Assembly (NCBI GenBank): GCA_963730395.1
Contig: CAVSSK010000011.1
Location: 248,001 to 312,000 of the forward strand
Direction of reading: 5' to 3'
Source: Bog-473 sp963730395
GTDB taxonomy: Bacteria; Actinomycetota; Acidimicrobiia; Acidimicrobiales; RAAP-2
Length of the DNA: 64,000 nucleotides
The position numbers and the translations under genes are program-made. Positions 38,475 to 47,935 of the stretch are shown piece by piece. Under the pieces are notes generated by a model. It was not told where the DNA came from. It did no database searches and saw only the letters and a list, made by a program, of their open reading frames with translations. Positions within the stretch are counted from its first letter, which is position 1; the number at the start of each line of letters is the position of its first letter.

Positions 38475-39629
38475 TCATAGCGCTGTTGGGGAGTCCTCGG
38501 ACCCGAACCACCGAGCGGCTCGCGTGGCCCCCCACTCCCGCTTCTCCTCGTTGAGCGCAGCAGTGGGTGCGCTGAACTTTGCCACGGGTGTGTCGTAGGA
38601 GAGGAAATCGACGTCGATGCGCCCCACGAGGTCATCACCTAGCTCCACGTAGCACGCCGACGCCCCGTCGTACGGGAGCGGGACGCTCCCGTCAGTGAGC
38701 TGGGAGATGAGCACTTTGGCGACGGTGGCCGCCTCGCCTTCGGCGATCCCTCCAGCACGAGGGACCGGTGCGCTTGTCACGTCGCCGACGGCGAAGACGC
38801 TGGGGAATTTGGTGGCGAAAGTGGCAGGGTCAACGGGGATCCATCCGTCCTCGGCCAGATCGGAAGCGACGACGACCTCGGGGGCACAATGGACCGGGAT
38901 CCCCAAGAAAAGGTCATAGGGCAACTGCCGCCCATCGTCGAGATGTGCGACGTGGTGCTCGGGATCGAGCCGGGTCACCCTCGACGAGGGCCAGTACTCG
39001 ATGCCGTGTTCCTCGAGGATGGCCACGATCGCCGACGAGGTTCTCTTCGAGATCGGAATGGGCATCGGCATGGGGCTGACGAGGTGGATGGTCGACGATG
39101 CACGCAGTCCGCGCCGGGTGAGGTAGTCATGGAGGAGTAGTGCGGTTTCGTTTGGTGCCCCCGGGCACTTGAAGAACGGCCCGAGCACTCCGACGACGAC
39201 GGCGCCGCCGCCGAAAGCGGCCAGTGCGTCACGAGCTCGCTCGGCGCCCGCGGCGGAGTAGAACTCATTCCCGTCTTCCGCGAGTCCCGGCGTCGCCGCC
39301 ACGTCGTAGTCAGCGCCGAGCGCGACCACAAGAATGTCGGCGTCGTAGGTCGCCACGTCCGTGACGACTCGGCGAGTCTTAGGATCGATTGAGGTAATCG
39401 TCTCTCGTCGGAACTCAACGCCAGGCTTGGCGATCTGCCGATACGGGTTCCACACCTCGGAGACCTGGCGGCGACCGAACATGACGTCGAGCTTCGAGAA
39501 GCCGAACATGAAAGAATCGTTCTTGTCAATGAGCGTGATGTGCACCTTGTCGGGGACAGACTCGGACAATGCGGTCACGAGCTCGAGGCCGCCGAAACCG
39601 GCTCCGAGGACTACGACGTGTTTGGGCAT
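38475..39629 (-). CDS. Sulfide:quinone oxidoreductase-like FAD flavoprotein
   Basis: 384 residues. The FAD motif VVLGAGFGGLELVTAL is at the N-terminus, with LVVALGADYD mid-protein, PIPISKRTSSAIVAILEEHGIEY and SVFAVGDVTSAPVPRAGGIAEGEA. The organisation fits the SQR/flavocytochrome c sulfide dehydrogenase branch. A cysteine is seen at FFKCPGAPNETALLL, and a second lies in PVHCAPEVV; these could be the redox pair. Electron donor and acceptor are not certain. It stands alone. Confidence 0.83.
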   Translation of the reverse strand: MPKHVVVLGAGFGGLELVTALSESVPDKVHITLIDKNDSFMFGFSKLDVMFGRRQVSEVWNPYRQIAKPGVEFRRETITSIDPKTRRVVTDVATYDADILVVALGADYDVAATPGLAEDGNEFYSAAGAERARDALAAFGGGAVVVGVLGPFFKCPGAPNETALLLHDYLTRRGLRASSTIHLVSPMPMPIPISKRTSSAIVAILEEHGIEYWPSSRVTRLDPEHHVAHLDDGRQLPYDLFLGIPVHCAPEVVVASDLAEDGWIPVDPATFATKFPSVFAVGDVTSAPVPRAGGIAEGEAATVAKVLISQLTDGSVPLPYDGASACYVELGDDLVGRIDVDFLSYDTPVAKFSAPTAALNEEKREWGATRAARWFGSEDSPTAL

Positions 39630-39852
39630 CGGGGGCAGGGTAACAGAGCTTATCGTCGCCGTATTGCGGAACGGTCAGTCGGGGAAGCCAGGGCGGCACC
39701 CTCGACGGCGAAGCCACCGTTGACGAGCTGACCATTCCCGTCTAGCGATTCTCTGGTTGGCTAGGGGCAGCGCCACAGGAGGACCATCCCTAGAGAGCGG
39801 GACGATCCGGACGGGCGCGCGGTAACCCCAGCGTGCAGGGCACAATGAGAGC

Positions 39853-41175
39853 GTGGGCGAATCCGAGGTTCGGTACACGCATGCGGGCGATGTCGATATC
39901 GCCTGGACGGTGACCGGGAGCGGCCCGACCGACATCGTCTACGTGCCCGGCTTCATCTCGCACCTCGACTTGGCCCGAGAGCTTCCCGTGTTCGACGCCG
40001 TGATCGGGCGGCTGAGTCGTCTTGGGCGGGTGTTGGCGTTCGACAAGCGTGGCACGGGCCTGTCAGGCCGCGATCTTGGATTTGGCAGCCTTTCCGAGCG
40101 TGCCGATGACATCCGCGTGGTGATGGACGCCGCTGGATGGGAACGTGCGCATTTAGTCGGAATCTCAGAGGGCGGACCTCTCTCCCTACTCTTCGCGGCA
40201 TCGTTTCCAGAGCGCGTCCAGAGTCTCGTACTCTACGGGTCCTTCGCTTGCCTGCTCCCTGGGGACGACCCAGCAAGCGCCGATTTCGACGTGCCGCGAT
40301 TTCTCGACTACGTCGAACGCAACTGGGGAACGGGCGAACTTCTGGGAGCCTTCGTCCATGCGCCACCCGCCCCGGCGATCCTCGAACAACTGGGACGATA
40401 CGAACGTGCTTGTGCGTCGCCACGTCTCGTCGTCGAGATCATGCGATCGAATCTGGCAATCGACGCCCGGCCCATACTGCCGGCGATTTCGACGCCTGCG
40501 CTCGTCATACACCGCGCCGACGATCCGATCGTGGGCATTGCCCGTGGTCGTGCTATGGCCACCGCGCTCCGGAACGCACAGTTCGTCGAGCTGGCTGGCG
40601 AAATGCATTGTGGGTGGGACGCCCGCGAGTGGGCCCCTGCGCTCGACGCGATGGAGGAATTTCTCACCGGTACACCGGCTGCCGATAGCGACATCGATCG
40701 GATGCTGGCCACGGTGCTCTTCACGGACATCGTCGAGTCGACGCAAGTGGCCACTGAGACCGGTGACCACTTATGGCATGACATCCTCGATCGTCACGAT
40801 TCTGAGACTCGTCGGATCGTAGCGAGGTTTGGGGGTCGTATCGTGAAGCACACCGGTGACGGCACCCTGGCGACGTTTGACAGCCCCACTCGTGCAGTCC
40901 ATTGTGCACGCGCGCTGCGCGACAGTCTCGGTAGAGAAGGCATCGCGATTCGCGCAGGCCTTCACACCGGGGAGATCGAACGACGAGGGGACGACATTGC
41001 AGGTATTGGGGTCCATATCGGTGCACGCATCGCGGGATTGGCAGGACCGGAGGAGGTTCTCGTGTCGCGCACCGTGCACGACCTCGTCGAGGGCTCGGAT
41101 CTTCAATTCGACGACCGCGGGATGCAGGCGCTGAAGGGTGTCTCGTCGGACTGGCAGGTATTCGCATCGATCTGA
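39853..41175 (+). CDS. Alpha/beta hydrolase fused to class III adenylate/guanylate cyclase
   Basis: 440 residues, GTG start. The hydrolase domain (1-265) has the oxyanion region YVPGFISHLDL, the nucleophile elbow GISEGGPLSL, and a catalytic aspartate/histidine set near HRADDPIV and GEMHCGWD. The cyclase domain (about 280-440) has ATVLFTDIVESTQVA, with the first metal aspartate, and GRIVKHTGDGTLATFDSP, with the second metal aspartate, then GLHTGEIERRGDDIAGIGVHIGARI. The fusion is well known in actinobacteria; binding of a small molecule by the hydrolase fold probably tunes nucleotide cyclisation. Confidence 0.9.
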   Translation: MGESEVRYTHAGDVDIAWTVTGSGPTDIVYVPGFISHLDLARELPVFDAVIGRLSRLGRVLAFDKRGTGLSGRDLGFGSLSERADDIRVVMDAAGWERAHLVGISEGGPLSLLFAASFPERVQSLVLYGSFACLLPGDDPASADFDVPRFLDYVERNWGTGELLGAFVHAPPAPAILEQLGRYERACASPRLVVEIMRSNLAIDARPILPAISTPALVIHRADDPIVGIARGRAMATALRNAQFVELAGEMHCGWDAREWAPALDAMEEFLTGTPAADSDIDRMLATVLFTDIVESTQVATETGDHLWHDILDRHDSETRRIVARFGGRIVKHTGDGTLATFDSPTRAVHCARALRDSLGREGIAIRAGLHTGEIERRGDDIAGIGVHIGARIAGLAGPEEVLVSRTVHDLVEGSDLQFDDRGMQALKGVSSDWQVFASI

Positions 41176-41668
41176 CCAGAGAAGCACCAGTGGTGAACGG
41201 CCCTTTCAAAGCGGCATCTAGACCACGCTCTGCGAAGTTCTCCAGCCGGGCGTACCGGGGCACCCTTCGTGCCTCGCTCGGTGTTGGCAAGCGCAGGATG
41301 CTCGGACTTAGGTTCCGCTAATTCGATTGACCAGCTGGTGTGTCAGCGAGCAACCGAGCGTTCCCGCGGTGAGAGTAGCCAGATCAGTGCGGACGACGCT
41401 GGCGGTCGAGACCGAGGGTGCTTTGGCGGCGGCCGGTGCAGGAGTCCCCCGGACCGCCGCGAGCAAACTCGCAGAAGGACCAGCCGGTTCCGCCTCATGG
41501 TCCAGTCCCATTGTCGTGGACGCCAGCTGGAAGCAAATGCTTGCAGGCCGCGTCAGCCGATCGGAACTGCCGGGAGTATCGGCCGAAGTCATTCGTGATC
41601 CCCGGCACGTTGCCCAAGGTTAGCTGTCCATCCGGCTGTCGCCCATCTGTTTTTGCAACAATCTGGGA
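41176..41668. other. Gap without a recognised gene
   Basis: A 94-codon minus-strand frame (41308-41592), rich in Ala, Ser and Thr, and its plus-strand counterpart are open here, but neither has a domain I recognise or a clear ribosome site. I see no RNA gene or strong terminator. Confidence 0.4.
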
Positions 41669-42549
41669 GTGCGCGTCGGACTCCACGCTCTCGGGCATCG
41701 ATTCCGGGGCAGATCCAGCGGTGATCGGGGCTGTCGCTCGGGTCGCCGATGCCGCAGGATTCTCGACACTCTGGTCTGGGGAACACGTTGTCATGGTGGA
41801 TCGACCTGACTCGCCGTACCCGTATGCCCCCGACGGACGGATCGCCGTCCCGTCAGACGCGGACTGGCTGGATCCGCTCGTAACCTTGACCTACGCCGCC
41901 GCCCTGACTTCGCGGATTCGTATCGCCACGGGAATCCTGTTGTTGCCGGAGCACAATCCGATCCTCGTCGCCAAGCAGGCTGCAAGCCTTGACGTGATTT
42001 CAGGCGGCCGGTTTGTACTCGGCGTCGGCATCGGATGGTCATCTGAGGAATTCGCCGCGCTCGGCATTCCCTTTCGTGGGCGAGCACGACGAAATCGGGA
42101 GTATGTGGAAGTCATGCGCACGTTATGGTCCGACGACCACTGCTCCTACGAGGGAGAGTTCGTCAACTTTCAGGGAGTGCGTTGTTACCCGAAGCCCTTT
42201 CGAGATCGACGGATACCGGTGGTCCTGGGGGGAAACAGCGATGCTGCACTTGAGCCGCATTGCCGCCTACGGCGACGGCTGGTATGGCTTCTACCTCTCC
42301 GTTGACGAGATACCCGAGCGGATTGAGGCCCTGACGTGCCGTTGTCAACAGAGGGGTAGAGACCCAACCTCGTTGGAGATCGCTGTGTCGCTGCGAGACG
42401 GCTCACCCGAGGACATTGCCATACTGTCCGAGCTCGGGGTGGACGAGCTGGTGGTCGTTGAATCGCCTCCTGGAGATCCCGAAGACGCGGCAAACTGGGT
42501 TACAGCGCTGGCCCTCCAGTGGGGTGTTACTTCCCATCCGATCGAATAG
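41669..42549 (+). CDS. LLM-class F420-dependent oxidoreductase (two frameshifts)
   Basis: About 293 residues of the luciferase-like monooxygenase superfamily, F420-type. It begins GTG (VRVGLHALG), continues SGADPAVIGAVARVADAAGFSTLWSGEHVV, SRIRIATGILLLPEHNPILVAKQAASLD and GGRFVLGVGIGWSSEEF. After a second break come AAYGDGWYGFYLSVDEIPERI and ELGVDELVV. The frame changes near 41692 and near 42240, each by one extra base. It transfers hydride from reduced F420 or FMN; the substrate is unknown. Confidence 0.8.
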
Positions 42550-42685
42550 TTTGCAGACGCTGCGCCCGCAGCCTGGGGGGTGACCCAGCTGCCGGGTAGC
42601 GGCGAGGTGTCTTTCCGGCCTGTAGGGAATCGCTGGCCGCTGCCTATCCGCGATCACGAACCATGCTCGGCTTAACGTTGAGCGC

Positions 42686-42862
42686 ATGGACCCCACCGGC
42701 ATGAACGACAGAGCGCTAGTGGAGCGCTACGACGCCCTACGTGCGGACCTCGACCGTACCCGTGAAATGGATAAGCGCCTGGCGCTGCACCGGGAACTTC
42801 AGAACCTCGCGGCCGAACGCCAACGTCGGCATCCCCTGGCGATCACCCCTCTTCGTTCCTGA
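42686..42862 (+). CDS. Small hypothetical protein, 58 residues
   Basis: The frame starts at ATG (MDPTGMNDRALVERYDALRAD) and ends in ITPLRS. It is charged and helical (DRTREMDKRLALHRELQNLAAERQ), possibly a coiled coil. It is 130 bases upstream of the mug gene on the same strand. The family is unknown. Confidence 0.5.
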   Translation: MDPTGMNDRALVERYDALRADLDRTREMDKRLALHRELQNLAAERQRRHPLAITPLRS

Positions 42863-42994
42863 CGAGCGGACCAGACCAGGGCAACGTGCCCAGGCTCTTA
42901 CGTTCCCTTGTCCGTTTCACGGTCAATCACTGCGACAAACCCTGCTCGTCCAGGTCGCCGGCAGCCACCGCCAGCATCGGTAGGTTCTCCCTCC

Positions 42995-43508
42995 ATGGAG
43001 CAGGCTCTCGCCGATCTGGCTGGTCCGGATCTGCGCGTTCTTTTCTGCGGGATCAATCCCGGAACGCTCTCGGGTGACCTCGGCCTGCATTTCGCCCGGC
43101 CGGGAAATCGCTTCTGGAAGTTGCTCTGTGCCGGTGGATTCACCGAGTCCGTTCTCTTACCAGCCGAGCAGCACATTCTGCCTGGGCTCGGCATAGGCAT
43201 CACGAACCTGGTGGGGCGGGTGACTGCCGCCGCCAGCGAACTCAGTGTCGCCGAACTGCGTGAAGGCGCGGCGCAACTCGAGGCCAAGGTGGCAATTCTG
43301 CGGCCCCGCTGCGTCGCGGTGCTCGGGCTGCAGGCGTACCGGACGGCCTTTCGTAGACCAGAAGCCGTAATCGGCCGCCAGCCCCAACTCCTCGGCCGGC
43401 ACCCTTCTTTGGCTCTTACCCAACCCGAGCGGCCTCCAGGCCCATTATCAGCTGCCTGAAATGAATGAGATGTTCAAATTGCTCTTCGTCGCCACTGAGC
43501 CAGGCTGA
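42995..43508 (+). CDS. mug: G/U mismatch-specific DNA glycosylase (one frameshift)
   Basis: About 170 residues. It removes uracil or ethenocytosine opposite guanine. Active-site motif I is LFCGINPGTLSG (residues 18-29) and GNRFWKLL follows. Motif II lies in a second frame as LWLLPNPSGLQAHYQLPEM, the family's NPSGLxA block. The break is an extra base near 43400. The corrected gene ends at 43508 rather than 43459. Start: MEQALADLAG at 42995. Confidence 0.87.
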
Positions 43509-43837
43509 CGGGATTACCTCATCCTCTAGGGCCAAAGAGGATTCGGCTGATCACTCTGCGGGTCTGCGACATGACCCCTTTCGATCTGCACGGGTATCCC
43601 CGTATGGTCATGGATCACGGCGCCCCAGGGTGTAACCCACTTCGCCTAACGAATGACCGTCGTGCCCAAAGTGGGTACCGGTAGTTGCTCAGTGCCGAGT
43701 TGTTGACATCTGCTCTGAGCGGGCGCAACGTGGGTGTGGCGACCTTTGTAAACCCGCGGGACGCCAGCAACAAGGGCCAAAGGGGTTGAACGGCCCTCAT
43801 GTGACCCGGTTGCACAGATCAAAGGGGGTAAGAAGCA
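43509..43837. other. Gap with inverted repeat
   Basis: No gene recognised. ACCCACTT near 43635 and AAGTGGGT near 43669 form an 8-bp inverted repeat with a long loop. AAAGGGGGTAAG before 43838 is the ribosome site of the next gene. Confidence 0.4.
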
Positions 43838-44116
43838 ATGAAATATGTCGTGATCAGTCGGCTTGCTCCTGGTGTCGACGGCGCTCGCAAGGCCTTCGAG
43901 GTGTTCTTGAAGGCCGGGTTACCAGCAGGAACCGAATCCGTGTGGGCGGGCGCGGATGGGAAGACATTCGTCAACATCGTCGAAAGCGAGACCCCGGACA
44001 TTGCAGCTGCGTCCACATATGCACCGTTTTTCGAGGAGTCGACTGTCATCCCTGTTGTTGCCGTTGACGACGCCTGGATGGAAGCCATCCGCACTGCCCA
44101 AGCCAACTGGGACTAG
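43838..44116 (+). CDS. DUF3303-like small protein
   Basis: 92 residues. KYVVISRLAPGVDGARKAFEVFLKAG, SVWAGADGKTFVNIVESETPD, then a segment ending WMEAIRTAQANWD. The pattern of a dimeric alpha/beta-barrel small protein (DUF3303-type) is clear. Function unknown. Good ribosome site (AAAGGGGG). Confidence 0.75.
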   Translation: MKYVVISRLAPGVDGARKAFEVFLKAGLPAGTESVWAGADGKTFVNIVESETPDIAAASTYAPFFEESTVIPVVAVDDAWMEAIRTAQANWD

Positions 44117-44391
44117 GGGTCACTGGACGGCCAGCCTCGAATGAACAACGACCCTTCCCCAACAGTCGAAGGGTCAGACACTCGGCATGCTTGCCGACGA
44201 GGGAGGGTGTCAGTGACCGAAAGTGCTCCGGGGGAAGTGGGACAGTCGTCAGCTGATGTGGACTTCGGCTCGATCAGTTCCGACGGGACCGCTAGCCAGT
44301 GCCCTCGCGATAAGCCTGGTGGATCATGAGGAGATCCCAGAGCACGACGACAGCCGTACGGGTCAGGGACCTAGCTCGGTACCATCATTGT

Positions 44392-44637
44392 GTGCGCGGA
44401 CCCATCAGGAATGAGGCGCCGGACAACGCAGTGCTCGACGGTGGTCCCCTGGACGGGAGGGAGCATCGTGTCGAATCCGACACCACCGAGCTTCTCGTCG
44501 TGATGGAGGACGGAGCCAGGCACATCTACGTTGCGTGCGAGAGGGTCCAGGCTCTACCAGATGGACGGGTAGTGCCTGTCTTTGAGTATCGGGGGCGGAA
44601 CTACCCACTCCGTTCCTCTGGCACCGGGGCCGCCTAG
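44392..44637 (+). CDS. Small conserved hypothetical protein
   Basis: 81 residues. It contains DNAVLDGGPLDGREHRVE, a pattern shared by a family of short actinobacterial proteins, then LLVVMEDGARHIYVACERV and VVPVFEYRGRNYPL. GTG at 44392 fits a leaderless start, with TACCAT about seven bases upstream; ATG at 44326 is the alternative. Function unknown. Confidence 0.6.
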   Translation: MRGPIRNEAPDNAVLDGGPLDGREHRVESDTTELLVVMEDGARHIYVACERVQALPDGRVVPVFEYRGRNYPLRSSGTGAA

Positions 44638-44723
44638 CGTCCGGCCTTCGAGGGCCAGTTCGTCAAGACGGCTTGCCGTGGAAATCTGGATCGGCATCGC
44701 GGGCAAGGTGCAGAAGCGCTCGT

Positions 44724-44990
44724 CTATCCCTCGACCAGGATCACCATCGTCTCGGGCAGAACCCCATCGTGCTTCATGGCCTCGGCGGCAGCCTCTGACT
44801 GCATGGCGGATGCGAATGCATCCATGTCGGGAACGTCCATGAGGACCGCCACCTTCGTGGGGTCGTCTGGGCTCACGAAGGTCCTGATGTTGGTGACGCC
44901 GAGCGGGCCAAAGAGCTCTTCGCGCTTGGGCGAGTTCAGCCAGTGATCCTTACCCTTCGAGATTTCATGGTGCCCAATCACGGTCGGCAT
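44724..44990 (-). CDS. Small dimeric-barrel-like protein
   Basis: 88 residues. PTVIGHHEISKGKDHWLN, RTFVSPDDPTKVAVLMDVPDMDAFASAMQS. The repeated beta-alpha pattern, the DMDAF motif and the length fit a stress-responsive/ABM-like ferredoxin fold. No catalytic residues can be assigned. It is on the minus strand, convergent with the previous gene. Confidence 0.7.
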   Translation of the reverse strand: MPTVIGHHEISKGKDHWLNSPKREELFGPLGVTNIRTFVSPDDPTKVAVLMDVPDMDAFASAMQSEAAAEAMKHDGVLPETMVILVEG

Positions 44991-45242
44991 GGTGTCCTCT
45001 TTCTATGGTCAGGAGTGAGGGTAGTTCATCTTCGGTTCGCAACGACGCCAACACCCATCTCATGAGGATATGGGGCCAGGCGATTGGCTCGTTGGGCGGG
45101 AACCCAAATAGTGGGCGAAAGCGCAGCGAAAAGGCGGCGCCCCTGTGTGCCGAAGTGTCCGACCCTCCCGGGGAACGGGGACACCCAACCTACGCCGGGT
45201 TCCACACTTTCGGACGGCCGGGCGACGACGTACGCTTGCGCG

Positions 45243-45371
45243 ATGACCGACGTCCAGGTCAGCTACCGGTTGGTGTCGAGCGGCTTCGACGCGGCGGTCA
45301 AGGCGGTGGCCCCTGACCAATGGGAGGCTCAGTCCCCTTGCGAGCAGTCTTGTGAAGGTCCGCGCCCATGA
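45243..45371 (+). pseudogene. N-terminal remnant of a TIGR03086/MDMPI-like protein
   Basis: The first 35 codons (YRLVSSGFDAAVKAVAPDQW, then AQSPCEQ) match the start of mycothiol-dependent isomerase-like DinB-fold proteins. The frame then ends abruptly, where the family continues for another 150 residues. It is a truncated gene. Confidence 0.45.
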
Positions 45372-45573
45372 GCGCCCATGCCCTCGGCCTAACTTCGCCT
45401 TCTGCGGCCAGGCTCCCATCCTCCCGGCGTTACTCCACACGTTGTCACGGTCGTTGCAGCGCGGCAGCTATCGTTCGGCCGGCTGATCGGCTGACCAAAT
45501 CGTGCGCTCGGGGCGGACGATCCTGCCGGTGATCGACTATCGACGATGAGGTCGAAGACCCTAGGATCAGCGG

Positions 45574-45825
45574 GTGCCAGGAACTGGTGATCATCCGAAT
45601 GTCGAAGAGCGGGTCAGCGAGCTGAAAGCGTCAATCGGCAAGTACCTCACCGGTGCGGAGGAGCCAACGGCAGAATCACTTGCTGAGTTGACGAGAGCGG
45701 TCCACGAGCTGGCCGACCATGTCGTGGACCTTCACAAACGATTCGAGAGAATCGAGAAGTCACTTCCCGAGTGGACGACCCAGGGTTGGATGCCACCTCC
45801 GGGAGGGGGAGCCGAGGACCGCTGA
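45574..45825 (+). CDS. Small hypothetical protein, helical
   Basis: 83 residues, GTG start. Charged and helical: VEERVSELKASIGKYLTG, LAELTRAVHELADHVVDLHKRFERI, then a Pro/Gly-rich tail (WMPPPGGGAEDR). Possibly a coiled-coil protein; family unknown. Confidence 0.6.
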   Translation: MPGTGDHPNVEERVSELKASIGKYLTGAEEPTAESLAELTRAVHELADHVVDLHKRFERIEKSLPEWTTQGWMPPPGGGAEDR

Positions 45826-45971
45826 CAGCACGCCGAAGGCTATCGAGTCGTGCGGCGAACCCGGCAACTGGGACATTTGCGGATCGCGCTGTAGGGGCGT
45901 TACCAACGCGTCAAGCTCTGGGCTGTCTATCCTTCCGTCAGCGAGATTGCGAAGTGCACGGAGACTCCAAG

Positions 45972-46406
45972 ATGCCGAATCCGAGCTACGCCGCCTACCG
46001 GGCGGCCGACCCCTACTTCAATCTGGTTCGAGGGGCGCTAGGAGACCACGTTGACGGCGAGCACTTCTTCGACATCGTCTCTGATGACGTCGTCTATGAG
46101 GTCCTCTACGTGTTTCCGGGTTGGCCTCGCAGTATCCAGGGGCGCTCTGCCCTGATGGCTCAGTTCAAGGGTTATGGCGACAACATTGAGCTTCAGTCCG
46201 CCGACCATTTGATCACTCGAAAGCTCGAGGGGGGCCGTGACTTCGTCCTCGAATATGAAGTCCACGGGACCATCCTTGCCACAGGCGTGCAGTACGACAA
46301 TCGATTTTGCTCAATTGTCGAAATTGAGGACCGGAAGATCGCGCGCTGGAGGGATTACATGGACTCTCTCGCAGCCTGGAATGCATTGACGGTGCAGACT
46401 CAATAG
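45972..46406 (+). CDS. SnoaL-like (NTF2-fold) protein
   Basis: 144 residues. AYRAADPYFNLVRGALG, HFFDIVSDDVVYEVLY, ALMAQFKGYGDNI and VEIEDRKIARWRDYMDSLAAW are in the order of SnoaL-like polyketide cyclase/isomerase-fold proteins. The ATG at 45972 gives the complete fold. The substrate is unknown. Confidence 0.78.
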   Translation: MPNPSYAAYRAADPYFNLVRGALGDHVDGEHFFDIVSDDVVYEVLYVFPGWPRSIQGRSALMAQFKGYGDNIELQSADHLITRKLEGGRDFVLEYEVHGTILATGVQYDNRFCSIVEIEDRKIARWRDYMDSLAAWNALTVQTQ

Positions 46407-46723
46407 CCGAGACACGCGACCGACTCATGACGTCCCGCCTGGCAAGTATCACGTAACCGATTACATCGTCCTCTTGAGCGAGACAAAGAGATCGCGTGGG
46501 ATCTCGGCCCGAATTCCGGTTGCGCATTTCTAGGGATACCGCCCGGATTCTGATGGGGATGAGGTCACCAACGTGACGGCTGCTACCGATCTCCCTGAGG
46601 CCCATCTCCTTCTGGTGGCGGACTTTGTCATGTGCTCGCAAACCGTCGGGCATTGCTCGGTACAGATGCTCCATTCGTGCCGAGCGGCGTGCGCGCCGAA
46701 GCGCGTTCGAGGAAAATGGGGTC
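46407..46723. other. Gap without a recognised gene
   Basis: No domain or RNA was found in either strand. The open frame running into the next gene lacks a start with a ribosome site before GTG 46724. Confidence 0.4.
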
Positions 46724-47302
46724 GTGAGCCCCAGTTCCAAGGACCTCGACGCTGGGTTTGCGTGGCGGGGTGAGACCGGGATGGTCCACGTCGAATGTGT
46801 TCCGAACACCGATCCTGAGTTCTACGGATGTTGGTGGTCGGTCGCGGAAGGGTTTCCCGTGTGCACCGCAACCGTCGACTACCCTGCCCGCGGCTACCGT
46901 TCGATGTTCGGATGGGTGCAGGTCGTTCGCTCCACCGACAACGAATCCGGTGGGTTGCGATTCGAACTGGACCCGTTCGGGCTCTTCGGCGACGCACCTT
47001 CTCCTTACTGCTGGTACGGACAGCGCCCGCTCCTCTTCGACGCTCCATCGCGTTCGGTCCGGCAGCCCCTTGAGTGGGTGGCGCACAGCTTCCTGGCAAC
47101 TACTCCCCTCGACGAGGTCGCGCAGTTGAAGGCTCGGCGCGTCGTGCCTCTCGTGGGGTTCTCGTGGGGCTTTACCGACACGGGCAGCAGCGTCATCCTC
47201 AGTGACATCGAGGTGCTGACAGACCGTGAGTGGACGATGCATCTCGACCTACTTCGACAGGGTTACCCGATGTGGCTCTTTGCAGAGGGAACCGACAGGT
47301 AG
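46724..47302 (+). CDS. Conserved hypothetical protein
   Basis: 192 residues. FAWRGETGMVHVECVPNTD, YPARGYRSMFGWVQVVRST, PSPYCWYGQRPLLFDAPSR, then FLATTPLDEVAQLKARRVVPLVGFSWGF. It has a dense Trp/Tyr pattern and reads as a real globular protein. Family not named. GTG at 46724 follows GAGGAAA. Confidence 0.65.
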   Translation: MSPSSKDLDAGFAWRGETGMVHVECVPNTDPEFYGCWWSVAEGFPVCTATVDYPARGYRSMFGWVQVVRSTDNESGGLRFELDPFGLFGDAPSPYCWYGQRPLLFDAPSRSVRQPLEWVAHSFLATTPLDEVAQLKARRVVPLVGFSWGFTDTGSSVILSDIEVLTDREWTMHLDLLRQGYPMWLFAEGTDR

Positions 47303-47377
47303 CACGGCGCCGAGGCGTCAGCCGGCCTGGAGCCACGAGTGTCCTCGTCCGTCGGGACGACGGATCGCACTTCCTGG

Positions 47378-47407
47378 TTGACAGGCACCCAAATAGCTGC
47401 TTATTAT
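47378..47407 (+). promoter_or_regulatory. Near-consensus sigma-70-type promoter
   Basis: TTGACA (47378-47383) and TATTAT (47402-47407) are separated by 18 bases. ATAGCTGC occurs in and again just after this region (about 47393 and 47421), suggesting a repressor-binding pair. It drives the SRPBCC/ArsR operon. Confidence 0.65.
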
Positions 47408-47476
47408 TAAGGGTACCCGGATAGCTGCATATCCCTGGTAAGTTGCTAAATCGACGATCACACAGAGGAGGATCAA

Positions 47477-47914
47477 GTGCCGGACATCAGACATCGCGTG
47501 GTCATCTCAGCCCCGCTCGGAAGCGTGTACGAGGCAGTGGCCAAGACGGACGGGATCTCCGAATGGTGGACCCGAGACGGCGTCCGGGGGGAGTCCAGTG
47601 AGGGCTCCAAACTTCGATTCTTCTTCGGTCAGCCCGAGCCAGCCGCCGTCATGGAGGTGACTCGGCTGGATCCCGACGGGCATGTGCACTGGAACTGCGT
47701 CGAAGGTGCTGACGAGTGGGTCGGGACCAAACTTGCCTTCGACCTCACTCAGTCTGGCGACGAAACCGTGGTTCTGTTCACCCACGCCGACTGGCGGGAT
47801 CCGAGCGAATTCATGGCCCATTGCAGCGCCAGGTGGGCTTACTTCATCCTGAGCCTCAAGAGCCTCGTGGAGACCGGAAAGGGCACTCCCTTCCCAGACG
47901 ACCTGAGGTTCTGA
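47477..47914 (+). CDS. SRPBCC/AHSA1-family protein
   Basis: 145 residues, GTG start behind AGAGGAGG. IRHRVVISAPLGSVYEAVAKTDGISEWW, TRLDPDGHVHWNCVEGADEW, then ARWAYFILSLKSLVETGKGTPFP are the standard AHSA1/Bet v1-fold landmarks. It binds a hydrophobic ligand in a central cavity. It is followed 22 bases later by the ArsR-SRPBCC gene, so the two are one operon. Confidence 0.87.
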   Translation: MPDIRHRVVISAPLGSVYEAVAKTDGISEWWTRDGVRGESSEGSKLRFFFGQPEPAAVMEVTRLDPDGHVHWNCVEGADEWVGTKLAFDLTQSGDETVVLFTHADWRDPSEFMAHCSARWAYFILSLKSLVETGKGTPFPDDLRF

Positions 47915-47935
47915 CGGCTGGAGGGGAAGCCGGTC

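Noticed and set aside
41308..41592. Ala/Ser-rich 94-codon minus-strand frame
   Set aside because: No recognised domain, no clear ribosome site, and the plus strand is equally open.
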